In this document: piece after piece, positions 21,559-29,722 of the stretch
Position numbering within the stretch: position 1 is the stretch's first letter
Layout: each line of letters begins with the position of its first letter
Assembly: GCA_002428015.1 (NCBI GenBank)
Contig: DIZW01000110.1
Span: 14,906-78,905 of the forward strand
Source of the DNA: Oxalobacteraceae bacterium UBA6018
GTDB lineage: Bacteria; Pseudomonadota; Gammaproteobacteria; Burkholderiales; Burkholderiaceae_D
DNA length: 64,000 nucleotides
Reading direction: 5' to 3'
Translations under genes and position numbers: made by a program
The notes under the pieces: model-generated
Told to the model about the DNA's origin: nothing
Database searches by the model: none
The model's input: only the letters and a program-made list of their open reading frames with translations

Positions 21559-22728
21559 CTACTTGCTGAGCAGGCGCATGGCGCGCTCCAGGCCGTCTAT
21601 GGTCAGGGGAAACATGCGTTGATTCACAATCTGTTTAATGATGGAGATTGACTGCCGGTATTGCCACGCCCCTTCAGGCTCGGGGTTGAGCCACGCAAAT
21701 TTCGGAAAGGCATGGCAAAAGCGCGCCAGCCAGTCGGCGCCCGCTTCCTCGTTGTTGTACTCGACCGAGCCGCCCGCCTGCAGGATTTCGTAGGGGCTCA
21801 TGGTGGCGTCGCCCACGACAATCAGCTTGGTGTCGGGTGAATATTTGCGCAGGACGTCCCAGGTGGCGAAGCGCTCGGCATGGCGGCGCCGGTTGTCCTT
21901 CCATAGGTAGTCGTAGACGCAGTTGTGGAAGTAGAAGAACTCCATGTTCTTGAACTCGCTGCTGGCCGCCGAGAACAGCTCCTCGGTGCGCGCGATGTGG
22001 TCGTCCATGCTGCCGCCCACGTCGAGCAGCATCAGCACCTTGATGTTGTTGCGCCTTTCGGGCTGCATGCGGATCTGCAGGTAGCCGGCGTTGCTGGCCG
22101 TGGCGCGGATGGTATCGTCCAGCGCCAGCTCCTCGGCGGCGCCGTCGCGCGCGAACTTGCGCAGGCGCCGCAGCGCCAGCTTGATGTTGCGGGTGCCCAG
22201 CTCGCGCCCGCTGTCATAGTCGCGATAATTGCGCTGCTCCCACACCTTGACCGCGCTGCGCTGGCGCCCGGCGCCGCCGATGCGGATGCCCTCCGGGTTG
22301 GTGCCGCCATGGCCGAAAGGCGAGGTGCCGCCGGTGCCGATCCACTTGCTGCCGCCTTCGTGGCGCGCCTTCTGTTCCTTGAGCAGCTCGGCCAGGCGCG
22401 CCATCAGCTTGTCGTAGCCAAATTTCTCCAGCTCGGCCTTCTGCTCGGGCGTCAGCGCGCGCTCCATGCGCTTGACCAGCCAGTCCAGCGGCACCGCCGC
22501 CTCGCCCTCGAACAGGGCGTCGATGCCGTGGAAGTACTGGCCGAAGGCGCGGTCGAACTTGTCGAAGTGGGCTTCGTCCTTCACCAGCACCAGGCGCGCC
22601 AAGTAGTAGAAATCGTCCAGCGACATCCCGATGATCTGGCGCTCCAGCGCTTCGAGCAGGGTCAGCAGTTCCTTGATCGAGACCGGGATTTTCGCGTCCT
22701 TCAGCGAAAAAAAGAAGTCGATCAGCAC
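21559..22728 (-). CDS. VWA domain protein (CoxE-like) of a MoxR/VWA module
   Basis: 389 residues, no signal peptide or membrane span. The N-terminal half is helical and charged; a Gly-rich loop (GTGGTSPFGHGG, near 131-142) separates it from the C-terminal von Willebrand A domain. The metal-site motif is DVGGSMDD (DxGxS) near 240, with GDATMSP supplying a later MIDAS residue. Such proteins pair with MoxR AAA+ ATPases as chaperone-like complexes that insert metals or mature enzymes; the client here is unknown. It is the last gene of a three-gene operon, starting one base after the GNAT stop. Confidence 0.93.
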   Translation of the reverse strand: MLIDFFFSLKDAKIPVSIKELLTLLEALERQIIGMSLDDFYYLARLVLVKDEAHFDKFDRAFGQYFHGIDALFEGEAAVPLDWLVKRMERALTPEQKAELEKFGYDKLMARLAELLKEQKARHEGGSKWIGTGGTSPFGHGGTNPEGIRIGGAGRQRSAVKVWEQRNYRDYDSGRELGTRNIKLALRRLRKFARDGAAEELALDDTIRATASNAGYLQIRMQPERRNNIKVLMLLDVGGSMDDHIARTEELFSAASSEFKNMEFFYFHNCVYDYLWKDNRRRHAERFATWDVLRKYSPDTKLIVVGDATMSPYEILQAGGSVEYNNEEAGADWLARFCHAFPKFAWLNPEPEGAWQYRQSISIIKQIVNQRMFPLTIDGLERAMRLLSK

Positions 22729-22729
22729 G

Positions 22730-23323
22730 TCAGTCCCGGTTCAGGTGGCGCCCAAGGCGCTCTTCGAGCCGGGCGCGCGCGTCCGGCCATTCGTCGCGCA
22801 GCATGCTGTAAAAGACGGCGTCGCGCACGCTGCCGTCGCGGCGCAGGCTGTGGTGGCGCAGCACGCCGTCCTTTTTCGCGCCCAGCCGTTCGATGGCCGC
22901 CTGCGAGACGAGATTGATGCCGTCCGTGCGCCAGCCCACCACCGCGCAGCCGAGCTTGTCGAAGGCGTGCGCGAGCAGCATCAGCTTGCAGGCCGTGTTG
23001 ACGTGGCTGCGCTGGATGCGCCTGGCGTACCAGGTCCAGCCGATCTCGACCCGGTCGGCCGGCGCCACGATGTCGTGGTAGCTGGTGCTGCCCACGACCA
23101 GGCCGGTGGCGGCCTCGATCACCGCGAACGGCTGGCGCTCGGGCATCGCCAGCGCCTTGGCGATGTACTGCTCCACGTCCTGCGGCTCGGGCACCGAGGC
23201 GAAGCGCAGCGTCCACAGCTGGCCGTCGCGCGCGGCCTCGCGCAGGCCGTCGGCGTGGGCGGGGGCCAGCGGCTCGAGGCGCACGCCGTCGCGCGCCAGG
23301 GTGACCGGTTCGACCTTGATCAT
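22730..23323 (-). CDS. GNAT acetyltransferase, RimJ/RimL type
   Basis: 197 residues. Matches the RimL-like GNAT subgroup: LEPLAPAHADGL near the N-terminus, FAVIEAATGLVVGSTSYHDI, then VEIGWTWYARRIQRSHVNTACKLMLLAHAFD in the acetyl-CoA region, and LGCAVVGWRTDGIN. The canonical Q/RxxGxG/A pattern is weakened to RRIQRSHVN. The start overlaps the moxR stop by four bases (ATGA), and the stop is one base from the VWA gene, so it is firmly embedded between the ATPase and VWA partners. It might acetylate a client of that complex, but no sequence feature proves it. Confidence 0.88.
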   Translation of the reverse strand: MIKVEPVTLARDGVRLEPLAPAHADGLREAARDGQLWTLRFASVPEPQDVEQYIAKALAMPERQPFAVIEAATGLVVGSTSYHDIVAPADRVEIGWTWYARRIQRSHVNTACKLMLLAHAFDKLGCAVVGWRTDGINLVSQAAIERLGAKKDGVLRHHSLRRDGSVRDAVFYSMLRDEWPDARARLEERLGRHLNRD

Positions 23324-24180
23324 CGATTGTTCCTCGCCATGAGCATGATGCGTTCGAACAGGTGTACGTCCTGCTCGTTCTTGAGCAGGGCGCCGTGCAG
23401 CGGCGGCGCGCCGCCGCCCGCGCCGAAGCCGCGCAGCGCTTCCGGACCAATATCGTCGGCCATGAGCAGCTTGAGCCAGTCCAGCAGTTCCGAGGTGGAC
23501 GGCTTCTTCTTCAGGCCCGCCACCTCGCGCACCTCGTAGAAGGTGTTGAGCGCCTGGGCCAGCAGCTGCTGCTTCAGGTGGGGGTAGTGCACCATGACGA
23601 TCCTGGCCATGGTGTCGCGGTCGGGGAAGCGGATGTAGTGGAAGAAGCAGCGGCGCAGGAAGGCGTCGGGCAGCTCTTTCTCGTTGTTGGACGTGATGAT
23701 CACCAGGGGCCGGTGGCGCGCCACGACCATTTCACGCGTTTCGTAGACGAAGAACTCCATCCGGTCCAGCTCACGCAGCAGGTCGTTGGGGAACTCGATG
23801 TCGGCCTTGTCGATCTCGTCGATGAGCAGCACCACCGGCTCGGGCGCGGTGAAGGCCTGCCACAGCACGCCCTTGACGATGTAGTTGTGGATGTCGCGCA
23901 CGCGCTCGTCGCCGAGCTGGGAGTCGCGCAGGCGCGAGACGGCGTCGTACTCGTACAGCCCCTGCTGGGCCTTGGTGGTGGACTTGATGTGCCACTGCAT
24001 CAGCGGCATGTTCAGGGCGGCCGCCACTTCCTCGGCCAGCATGGTCTTGCCGGTGCCCGGCTCGCCCTTGATCAGGAGCGGACGTTGCAGGGTGAGGGCG
24101 GCGTTGACCGCCAGTGTCAGGTCGTCGGTGGCGACGTAGCTGTCGGTGCCGGCGAAGCGATGCGTGGTGTTTGCTTGCAT
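23320..24180 (-). CDS. MoxR-family AAA+ ATPase
   Basis: 286 residues from the ATG at 24180; an in-frame ATG at 24249 would extend the protein but adds nothing conserved. Walker A is GEPGTGKTML (near 40-49), Walker B is VVLLIDEIDKAD, sensor 1 is LVIITSNNEKELPDAFLRRC, which also includes the arginine-finger region. The MoxR class works with VWA proteins to remodel or activate partner enzymes. It is the promoter-proximal gene of moxR-GNAT-VWA and is divergent from the cytochrome genes over 211 bases. The substrate complex is not identifiable from context. Confidence 0.94.
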   Translation of the reverse strand: MQANTTHRFAGTDSYVATDDLTLAVNAALTLQRPLLIKGEPGTGKTMLAEEVAAALNMPLMQWHIKSTTKAQQGLYEYDAVSRLRDSQLGDERVRDIHNYIVKGVLWQAFTAPEPVVLLIDEIDKADIEFPNDLLRELDRMEFFVYETREMVVARHRPLVIITSNNEKELPDAFLRRCFFHYIRFPDRDTMARIVMVHYPHLKQQLLAQALNTFYEVREVAGLKKKPSTSELLDWLKLLMADDIGPEALRGFGAGGGAPPLHGALLKNEQDVHLFERIMLMARNNR

Positions 24181-24391
24181 GGAGGGACCCGGTTGGAGGC
24201 GGCTGGTAGTGAAGTATACGCCAGAACGGCGCGCCATTCTGGTTGCCACTGAGGAAGTGGACGAGGGTGTTTAGTTGGGTTACACTCGCAGGTTGATAGT
24301 GCAAAAGGCATGCACAATTCATAGCATGACTGTAGGGATGTGCCCGTATTTCCGAATTTGCGGTATCCGATTACCACTAACCATCGCCACC

Positions 24392-24724
24392 ATGAAAAAA
24401 CTCTTCGCACTTCTCGTGCTTGCCAGCGTCGCCAATGTGTCCGCCGCCGCGGACGTCGTCGGCAATGCCAAGAACGCCAAGATTGAACAATGTGTCGGAT
24501 GCCATGGCATTCCTGGCTACAAAGCGACTTTCCCCGAAGTCTTCCCAGTGCCTATGCTGGGCGGGCAAAACGCCAAATACATTGAAAACGCGTTGAATGC
24601 CTACAAGAAGGGCGACCGCAAGCATCCCTCGATGCACGGCGTGGCAGCGAACCTGAGCGATCAGGACATCGCCGACGCCGCCGCCTACTATTCGCAGCAA
24701 GTACCGGCCACCGCGCAGAAATAA
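24392..24724 (+). CDS. Class I c-type cytochrome, monohaem, periplasmic
   Basis: 110 residues from MKKLFALL; the frame stays open upstream but without a signal peptide, so this start is preferred. A signal peptide (cleavage after SAA, near residue 20) precedes one haem site CVGCH. The distal Met is probably in PMLGGQN. The ALNAYKKGDRKHPSM segment and the terminal DQDIADAAAYYSQ helix are typical of small cytochromes c that shuttle electrons to terminal oxidases or reductases. It is followed at 10 bases by a related gene, an evident tandem duplication that has diverged. Confidence 0.93.
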   Translation: MKKLFALLVLASVANVSAAADVVGNAKNAKIEQCVGCHGIPGYKATFPEVFPVPMLGGQNAKYIENALNAYKKGDRKHPSMHGVAANLSDQDIADAAAYYSQQVPATAQK

Positions 24725-24734
24725 GGACTGATTG

Positions 24735-25076
24735 ATGAAAAAGCTGATTATCGCCCTCGTTTGCGCCACCGCCTCGCTGAGCGCCGTCGCCGGCGGCAAC
24801 GTCGCCAACGGTGAGGCACTGACCAAGAAGTACAGCTGCGCGGCCTGCCACGGCGCCGACTTCAAGACCCCGATCGACCCAAGCTACCCCAAGCTGGCCG
24901 GCCAGCACGCCGACTACATCAAGCACGCGCTGACCGCCTACAAGCGCGGCGACGGTCCCAACGGCCGCAACAACGCCATCATGGGTGGCCAGGTCAAGCC
25001 GCTGTCGGACCGCGACATCGACGACATCGCCGCCTACCTGCACAGCCTGCCGTCTAGCCTGATCGTCAAGCGCTGA
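24735..25076 (+). CDS. Class I c-type cytochrome, second of a tandem pair
   Basis: 113 residues with a signal peptide (MKKLIIALVCATASLSAVAGG) and one haem motif CAACH. The layout repeats that of the preceding gene: PKLAGQHADYIKHALTAYKRGDG, then GGQVKPLSDRDIDDIAAYLHSL. Asn-Asn-Ala-Ile-Met before GGQ may supply the distal Met ligand. AAGGA precedes the ATG at 24735; a TTG one codon upstream is an alternative. A strong terminator follows at 25104, so the two cytochromes form a complete bicistronic unit. The redox partner is not encoded nearby. Confidence 0.93.
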   Translation: MKKLIIALVCATASLSAVAGGNVANGEALTKKYSCAACHGADFKTPIDPSYPKLAGQHADYIKHALTAYKRGDGPNGRNNAIMGGQVKPLSDRDIDDIAAYLHSLPSSLIVKR

Positions 25077-25103
25077 GACTGCGCCTCGCGCGCTGAGCAA
25101 CAG

Positions 25104-25140
25104 TCCTCTCCCACCCAGGCGGTGCGAGAGGATTTTTTTT
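25104..25140 (+). terminator. Rho-independent terminator after the cytochrome pair
   Basis: TCCTCTC (25104-25110) pairs with GAGAGGA (25126-25132); inner CACC/GGTG pairs extend the stem past one mismatch. Eight T follow (25133-25140). Classic intrinsic terminator, 28 bases after the stop of the second cytochrome gene. Confidence 0.9.
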
Positions 25141-25152
25141 GGCGCGGCGGGA

Positions 25153-25578
25153 TCAGGCGGCGCGCTTGCGCACGCACTCGACGTAGCTGGCGGTGTCGGG
25201 CGGCGTGGCGTTGCGCTGCGAGGTCCAGATCATCTCGCCCAGGCACTCCATGACCGCGTGGTGGGCCTCGTGCGCGCCCAGGCGCTGGGTCAGCGCCTGG
25301 CAGGCCGTGCGGATGCCGGGCGGCTGGTCGATCGAGACCTGCTCGGCGATCGACAGGTGCATCGACAGGTGCAGGAAGGGGTTGGTCTGCCCGCCCTCGA
25401 CCGAGTAGTCGCGTGCGATGGCCGCCTCGGCGTCGGACAGGGCCTCGTCGTATTCGGGATGCTGGGCGATCCAGTCGGCCGCGATGGCGTCCATCGGCGT
25501 GAGGACCTCGCCGGCGCGCTGCTTGCGGAAGGCTTCGCAGAAGAAGCGGCGGACGTCGTGGGAGGAGGGTGTGAACAT
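25153..25578 (-). CDS. DUF1841 family protein
   Basis: 141 residues, cytoplasmic, no membrane span. It matches the DUF1841 pattern common in betaproteobacteria: MFTPSSHDVRRFFCEAFRK at the N-terminus, TPMDAIAADWIAQHPEY, the NPFLHLSMHLSIAEQ core and the HEAHHAVMECLGEMIW segment. The His-rich helices could bind metal, but no function is established for the family. It converges on the cytochrome pair and is followed by their terminator on the other strand. Confidence 0.9.
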   Translation of the reverse strand: MFTPSSHDVRRFFCEAFRKQRAGEVLTPMDAIAADWIAQHPEYDEALSDAEAAIARDYSVEGGQTNPFLHLSMHLSIAEQVSIDQPPGIRTACQALTQRLGAHEAHHAVMECLGEMIWTSQRNATPPDTASYVECVRKRAA

Positions 25579-25722
25579 GATGGTGGCGGGCGCTGGGCCG
25601 GCGGCGGAAAATCAGGCCCGTATTGTACCGTAGCGCGGTGGCCGCGCCGGCGGGGGCGGGCATGGCGTCGCCATGGCGCCGTCGGCGTGGCCGCCGCCGA
25701 CCTGGCGGCGGCCGCGCGGACC

Positions 25723-26343
25723 TTACTCCTTGTCGGGCATCAGGATCAGCTGCTGCACCTGCACCGGCGGCTCGTCGGACGGCGCCGCCTCGGCCGGCTG
25801 GCGCGGGGCGTGCGGCTGGCGCAGGTAGCGCGCCGTGTGGCGCCGCTCGTGCGTGTGGCCGCCGTTGACGGGCCAGGTCAGGAAGCGTGACAGTTCCTGC
25901 AGCGCGCGCTGGTACACGTCGCGCTTGAACTCGATCACCACGTCCAGCGGCACCCAGTACTCGTGCCAGCGCCAGGCGTCGAACTCGGGATGGTCGGTCA
26001 GGCGCAGGTTCACGTCATTGTCGCGCGCGCACATGCGCAGCAGAAACCAGATCTGTTTCTGCCCCCGGTAATGCCCGCGAATTTCACGCTTGATAAAGTG
26101 GTCCGGCACCTCGTAACGCAACCAGTCGCGTGTGCGACCGACAATTTTCACATGTTCCTGCCGCAGTCCGATCTCTTCCTCGAGCTCGCGGTACATTGCC
26201 TGTTCCGGTGTTTCTCCATATTTGATTCCCCCTTGCGGGAACTGCCATGAGTGCTCGCGCACCCGCTTGCCCCACCACACCTCGTTATGGGCGTTTAGCA
26301 GGATAATGCCGACGTTGGGGCGGAACCCCTCTCGATCGAGCAT
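25723..26343 (-). CDS. rppH: RNA pyrophosphohydrolase (Nudix)
   Basis: 206 residues. Removes pyrophosphate from 5'-triphosphorylated mRNA to start RNase E-dependent decay. The Nudix box is complete: GGIKYGETPEQAMYRELEEEIGL (about 38-60), with the REXXEE catalytic core RELEEE. MLDREGFRPNVGIILLN at the N-terminus and EFDAWRWHEYW later match RppH. After about residue 165 the protein has a His/Arg/Pro-rich tail of some 40 residues, absent from the E. coli enzyme (176 residues) and frequent in betaproteobacteria. It is divergent from proS over 203 bases. Confidence 0.96.
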   Translation of the reverse strand: MLDREGFRPNVGIILLNAHNEVWWGKRVREHSWQFPQGGIKYGETPEQAMYRELEEEIGLRQEHVKIVGRTRDWLRYEVPDHFIKREIRGHYRGQKQIWFLLRMCARDNDVNLRLTDHPEFDAWRWHEYWVPLDVVIEFKRDVYQRALQELSRFLTWPVNGGHTHERRHTARYLRQPHAPRQPAEAAPSDEPPVQVQQLILMPDKE

Positions 26344-26406
26344 AGTGCACCTCGAAACTTTCTGCCGGCGACCGCCTTCTTACATAATTACCCGCAAACC
26401 CAGGCG

Positions 26407-26439
26407 CCTGCCAGGTTTTCGACGAGCGAAAACGGCAGG
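26407..26439 (+). other. Long imperfect hairpin in the rppH-proS gap
   Basis: CCTGCC (26407-26412) pairs with GGCAGG (26434-26439), and TTTTCG (26416-26421) with CGAAAA (26427-26432), around a 5-base loop with a small asymmetric internal bulge. It lies 108 bases upstream of the proS start. No T-run. Could be an RNA leader element or an operator; purpose unknown. Confidence 0.45.
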
Positions 26440-26546
26440 AACCGCATCAAACAGGCGCATTTGCATAAAGATTGGACGCATCCGCCAGCTAATCCTTTAA
26501 AATTAGGTTGATTATAACCCTCTCTTTTTAAAAAGAATTCATCGAT

Positions 26547-28280
26547 ATGCGTGCCTCCCGTTTTTTTATTTCAACTTTAAAAGAAGCGCCTTCCGACGCC
26601 GAAATCGTCAGCCACCAGCTGATGATGCGGGCCGGAATGATCAAACGGCTCGGTTCCGGCATCTACACCTACATGCCGACCGGTCTGCGCGTCATTCGTA
26701 AAGTCGAGGCCATCATCCGCGAGGAAATGAACCGCGCCGGGGCGATCGAACTGCTGATGCCCCTGGTCCAGCCCGCCGAGCTGTGGCAGGAGACTGGCCG
26801 CTGGGACAAGATGGGGCCGGAACTGATGCGCGTCAAGGATCGCCATGGCCGTGACTACGCGATCCAGCCGACCTCCGAGGAAGTCATCACCGACGTCATG
26901 CGCGGCGAGATCAAGTCCTACCGCCAGTTGCCGCTGAACTTCTACCACATCCAGACCAAGTTCCGCGACGAGCGCCGTCCCCGTTTCGGCCTCATGCGCG
27001 GACGCGAGTTCACCATGAAGGACGCCTACTCGTTCGACCGCGACGTGGCCGGCATGCAGGCTTCGTACAAGATCATGTTCGACGCCTACAGCGCCATCTT
27101 CCATCGCTTCGGCCTCAAGTTCCGCGCCGTGGCGGCCGACAACGGCGCCATCGGCGGCACCGGTTCGCACGAATTCCACGTCATCGCCAGCACCGGCGAA
27201 GACGCGCTGGTGTACTGCCCGACGTCCGACTACGCGGCCAACATGGAAGCGGCCGAAGCGCTGCCGCTGGCCGCCGCGCGCCCCCCCGCCGGCGCCGCCC
27301 TGACCAAGACCGCCACCCCGGGCGCCACCAAATGCGAACAGGTCGCCACCCTGCTTGGGCTGCCGCTGGCCCAGACCGTCAAGGCGATCGCGCTAACCGT
27401 CGAGAAGGAAACCGACGGCAAGGTGAGCACGGAAAACTGGATGCTGCTGCTGCGCGGTGACCATGAACTGAACGAGGTCAAGGTGGCCAAGGTGCCCGGC
27501 CTGGCCGCCCACCGCTTCGCCACCGAGGCCGAGATCGTGGCCTGCTACGGCACCGTGCCCGGCTACCTGGGGCCGATCGGCGCGCTGCAGCCGGTCAAGG
27601 TCGTGGCCGACCGCACCGTCGCCAACATGGCCGACTTCGTGTGCGGCGCCAACGCCGAAGGCTATCACTACACGGGCGCCAACTGGGGCCGCGACGCCGC
27701 CGAGCCGATGGTGGCCGACCTGCGCAACGTGGTCGAGGGCGACGCCTCGCCCGACGGCCAGGGCGTGCTGGCGATCGAGCGCGGAATCGAGGTCGGGCAC
27801 GTGTTCCAGCTCGGCACGGCCTACTCGGAGAGCATGAAGGCGACCTTCCTCGACGAAACCGGCAAGCCGGCGCCGCTGCAGATGGGCTGCTACGGCATCG
27901 GCGTGACCCGCATCCTGGGCGCGGCGATCGAGCAGAACTTCGACGACAAGGGCATCATCTGGCCGGCCGCGATCGCGCCGTTCGAAGTCGTGCTGTGCCC
28001 GATGGGCTACGACCGCAGCGAGATGGTCAAGGCCGAGACCGACAAGCTGTACGAGGCGCTGCTGGCCGGCGGCGTGGACGCGATCATCGACGACCGCGGC
28101 CTGCGCCCGGGCGCGATGTTCGCCGACTGGGAGCTGATCGGCGTGCCGCACCGCGTGGTGATCGGCGAGCGCGGGCTCAAGGAAGGCAACCTGGAATACC
28201 AGGGCCGCCGCGATGCCGAGGCCAGCGCCGTGCCGGTGGCCGGCATGGTCGACTTCATCAAGGGCAAACTGGCCCGGTGA
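26547..28280 (+). CDS. proS: Prolyl-tRNA synthetase
   Basis: 577 residues, the bacterial three-domain type. Class II motif 1 appears near the N-terminus (GIYTYMPTGLRVIRKVEAIIREEMNRAGA), motif 2 as FRDERRPRFGLMRGREFTMKDAYSF (about 137-160), and motif 3 as MGCYGIGVTRILGAAIEQ (near 445-462). A YbaK-like editing domain is inserted at roughly 225-400, which clears Ala-tRNA(Pro). The C-terminal anticodon-binding domain follows. No strong ribosome site precedes the ATG, but homology fixes the start at MRASRFFISTLKEAP. The next gene's GTG overlaps the stop (GTGA). Confidence 0.98.
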   Translation: MRASRFFISTLKEAPSDAEIVSHQLMMRAGMIKRLGSGIYTYMPTGLRVIRKVEAIIREEMNRAGAIELLMPLVQPAELWQETGRWDKMGPELMRVKDRHGRDYAIQPTSEEVITDVMRGEIKSYRQLPLNFYHIQTKFRDERRPRFGLMRGREFTMKDAYSFDRDVAGMQASYKIMFDAYSAIFHRFGLKFRAVAADNGAIGGTGSHEFHVIASTGEDALVYCPTSDYAANMEAAEALPLAAARPPAGAALTKTATPGATKCEQVATLLGLPLAQTVKAIALTVEKETDGKVSTENWMLLLRGDHELNEVKVAKVPGLAAHRFATEAEIVACYGTVPGYLGPIGALQPVKVVADRTVANMADFVCGANAEGYHYTGANWGRDAAEPMVADLRNVVEGDASPDGQGVLAIERGIEVGHVFQLGTAYSESMKATFLDETGKPAPLQMGCYGIGVTRILGAAIEQNFDDKGIIWPAAIAPFEVVLCPMGYDRSEMVKAETDKLYEALLAGGVDAIIDDRGLRPGAMFADWELIGVPHRVVIGERGLKEGNLEYQGRRDAEASAVPVAGMVDFIKGKLAR

Positions 28281-28891
28281 GGCGGCGCGCTGCCATCGTG
28301 AAGCTGGCCGGGGCGGCATTGCTGGTGCTGGCGGCCAGCCGCGCCTGGGCTGGCAACCAGAAGGAAGAGGCGCTGGCCGACTCGGTGCGCCTCGCCCTGT
28401 CGAACGCCATTCGCGACGCGCGCCCGCCGCAGCCGGTCTTTCACGACGAGCAGGCCAGGGCGCGCTACCAGCGCTGGCTGGGCGTGATGTCCGCCCGCCT
28501 CAAGCGCAAGCTGCCGGACGAGCAGTCGCGCCTGGAGTTCCTGGAGGCCGCCTGGTACGAGGCCAGCCGGGCCGGGCTCGATCCCGGCCTCGTGCTCGGG
28601 CTGATCCAGGTCGAGTCGGCGTACCGCAAGTACGCCGTGTCGATGGTCGGCGCGCGCGGCTACATGCAGGTGATGCCCTTCTGGACCGGGATCATCGGTA
28701 ACAACGACCGCAGCGCGCTGTTCAACATGCAGACCAACCTGCGCTACGGCTGCTCCATCCTGCGCATGTATATCGACATGGAAGGCGGCAACCTGTACAT
28801 GGCGCTGGGCCGCTACAACGGCAGCCGCGGCAAGCCGCAGTACCCGAACGCGGTGCTGGCGGCCTGGAAGAACTGGGAATTCCCCGGCTAG
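28277..28891 (+). CDS. Lytic transglycosylase (SLT domain), exported
   Basis: About 204 residues from a GTG at 28277 that overlaps the proS stop; a GTG at 28298 is equally plausible and would put the signal peptide (VKLAGAALLVLAASRAWA) at the very N-terminus. The SLT domain covers about 90-200: catalytic Glu in LIQVESAYRKYAVS, then GARGYMQVMPFW, NLRYGCSILRMY and ALGRYNGSRG, all classical. It cleaves peptidoglycan glycan strands to 1,6-anhydro products in the periplasm. Coupling to proS is common in betaproteobacteria. Confidence 0.93.
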   Translation: MRRRAAIVKLAGAALLVLAASRAWAGNQKEEALADSVRLALSNAIRDARPPQPVFHDEQARARYQRWLGVMSARLKRKLPDEQSRLEFLEAAWYEASRAGLDPGLVLGLIQVESAYRKYAVSMVGARGYMQVMPFWTGIIGNNDRSALFNMQTNLRYGCSILRMYIDMEGGNLYMALGRYNGSRGKPQYPNAVLAAWKNWEFPG

Positions 28892-29070
28892 GGGCGGGAC
28901 GCCGCGCCTGCGCGTGCGGCTGGCGACGCGGCGATACGCGTGCTGTGTGCTCATGCCGCAGCGTGGCTATGCGCATGCGTGTGCACACGCCCGGCGTGGC
29001 CACGCGTGTGCCGCGTGTCGCGCGCTGCGCTGATCGCGCTGCGTACCCCGATGGGGCCCCACATAACGCA

Positions 29071-29097
29071 AAAGCCCCGGTCGTTCGACCGGGGCTT
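29071..29097. terminator. Bidirectional intrinsic terminator
   Basis: AAAGCCCCGGTC (29071-29082) pairs with GACCGGGGCTTT (29086-29097) around GTTC-type loop bases, 12-bp perfect stem with terminal A/T pairs on both sides. It separates the convergent transglycosylase and SWIB genes, so it can serve both strands. Confidence 0.85.
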
Positions 29098-29138
29098 TGT
29101 GCATTTTGGGCTTGGACCAATTATGTTTTGTTTTCTGC

Positions 29139-29534
29139 TTACTTCAGGTGATCCGAAATCAGCTTGGTCATTTCAAACATCGACACTTGGGCTTTACCAC
29201 CGAAGACTGCCTTGAGCTTGTCGTCGGCATTGATCATGCGACGGTTGGCCGCATCCTGCAGATTGAGCTTCTTGATGTAGTCCCATACCTTCTTGGTGAC
29301 CTCGGTGCGTGGCAGCGGGGTCGCGCCGACCACGGCGGCCAGATCCGACGATGGCGTCATCGCCTTCATGAAAGCGGCGTTCGGCTTGCGTGCTGCTGCT
29401 GGTTTTGCTGCTGCTTTTGGTGCGGCGGCTTTTGCCGGAGCTGCTTTCTTCGCTGCTGGTTTAGCGGCTGCGGCTGGCTTGGCTGCTGCTTTCTTTGCTG
29501 GCGCTGCTGCTGGGGTTTTTTTGGCTGTTGCCAT
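29139..29534 (-). CDS. SWIB/MDM2-domain protein with Lys/Ala-rich N-terminus
   Basis: 131 residues. The first 50 are Ala/Lys/Pro-rich (AKKTPAAAPAKKAAAKPAA type), resembling histone H1 tails. The rest is a SWIB domain: FMKAMTPSSDLAAVVGATPLPRTEVTKKVWDYIKK and MINADDKLKAVFGGKAQVSMFEMTKLI. Small bacterial SWIB proteins with such tails occur in chlamydiae and many betaproteobacteria, and are presumed nucleoid- or chromatin-associated. AGGAGG lies before the ATG. It is monocistronic, ending at the bidirectional terminator. Confidence 0.94.
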   Translation of the reverse strand: MATAKKTPAAAPAKKAAAKPAAAAKPAAKKAAPAKAAAPKAAAKPAAARKPNAAFMKAMTPSSDLAAVVGATPLPRTEVTKKVWDYIKKLNLQDAANRRMINADDKLKAVFGGKAQVSMFEMTKLISDHLK

Positions 29535-29722
29535 CTTCGAGCCTCCTTAACGAACACATGGGAAATTGCGCAATTGATCGCACGGCTTATATTGGTGGGG
29601 TTTTACTCTTGATGCAAGTGTTTTTCGATAATATTTGGCCGATTTCATAGGGAAAAGCCCGATCCGCGCCCCCCTGGAGGCTTTCGGGCGCGCGCGGGGC
29701 GTGCGCCCCGCGCGTTTTGGCT

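Noticed and set aside
24249..24390. Longer MoxR or cytochrome N-termini in the divergent gap
   Set aside because: Extensions lack conserved residues; the cytochrome signal peptide begins at 24392 and MoxR homology begins near 24180.
27641..28276. In-frame extension of the transglycosylase into proS
   Set aside because: The added sequence is Arg/Gly-rich shadow of proS; the signal peptide starts at 28277 or 28298.
29085..29105. Attachment site or transposon end at the strong palindrome near 29.08 kb
   Set aside because: Perfect stem with A/T flanks between convergent genes is fully explained as a bidirectional terminator.
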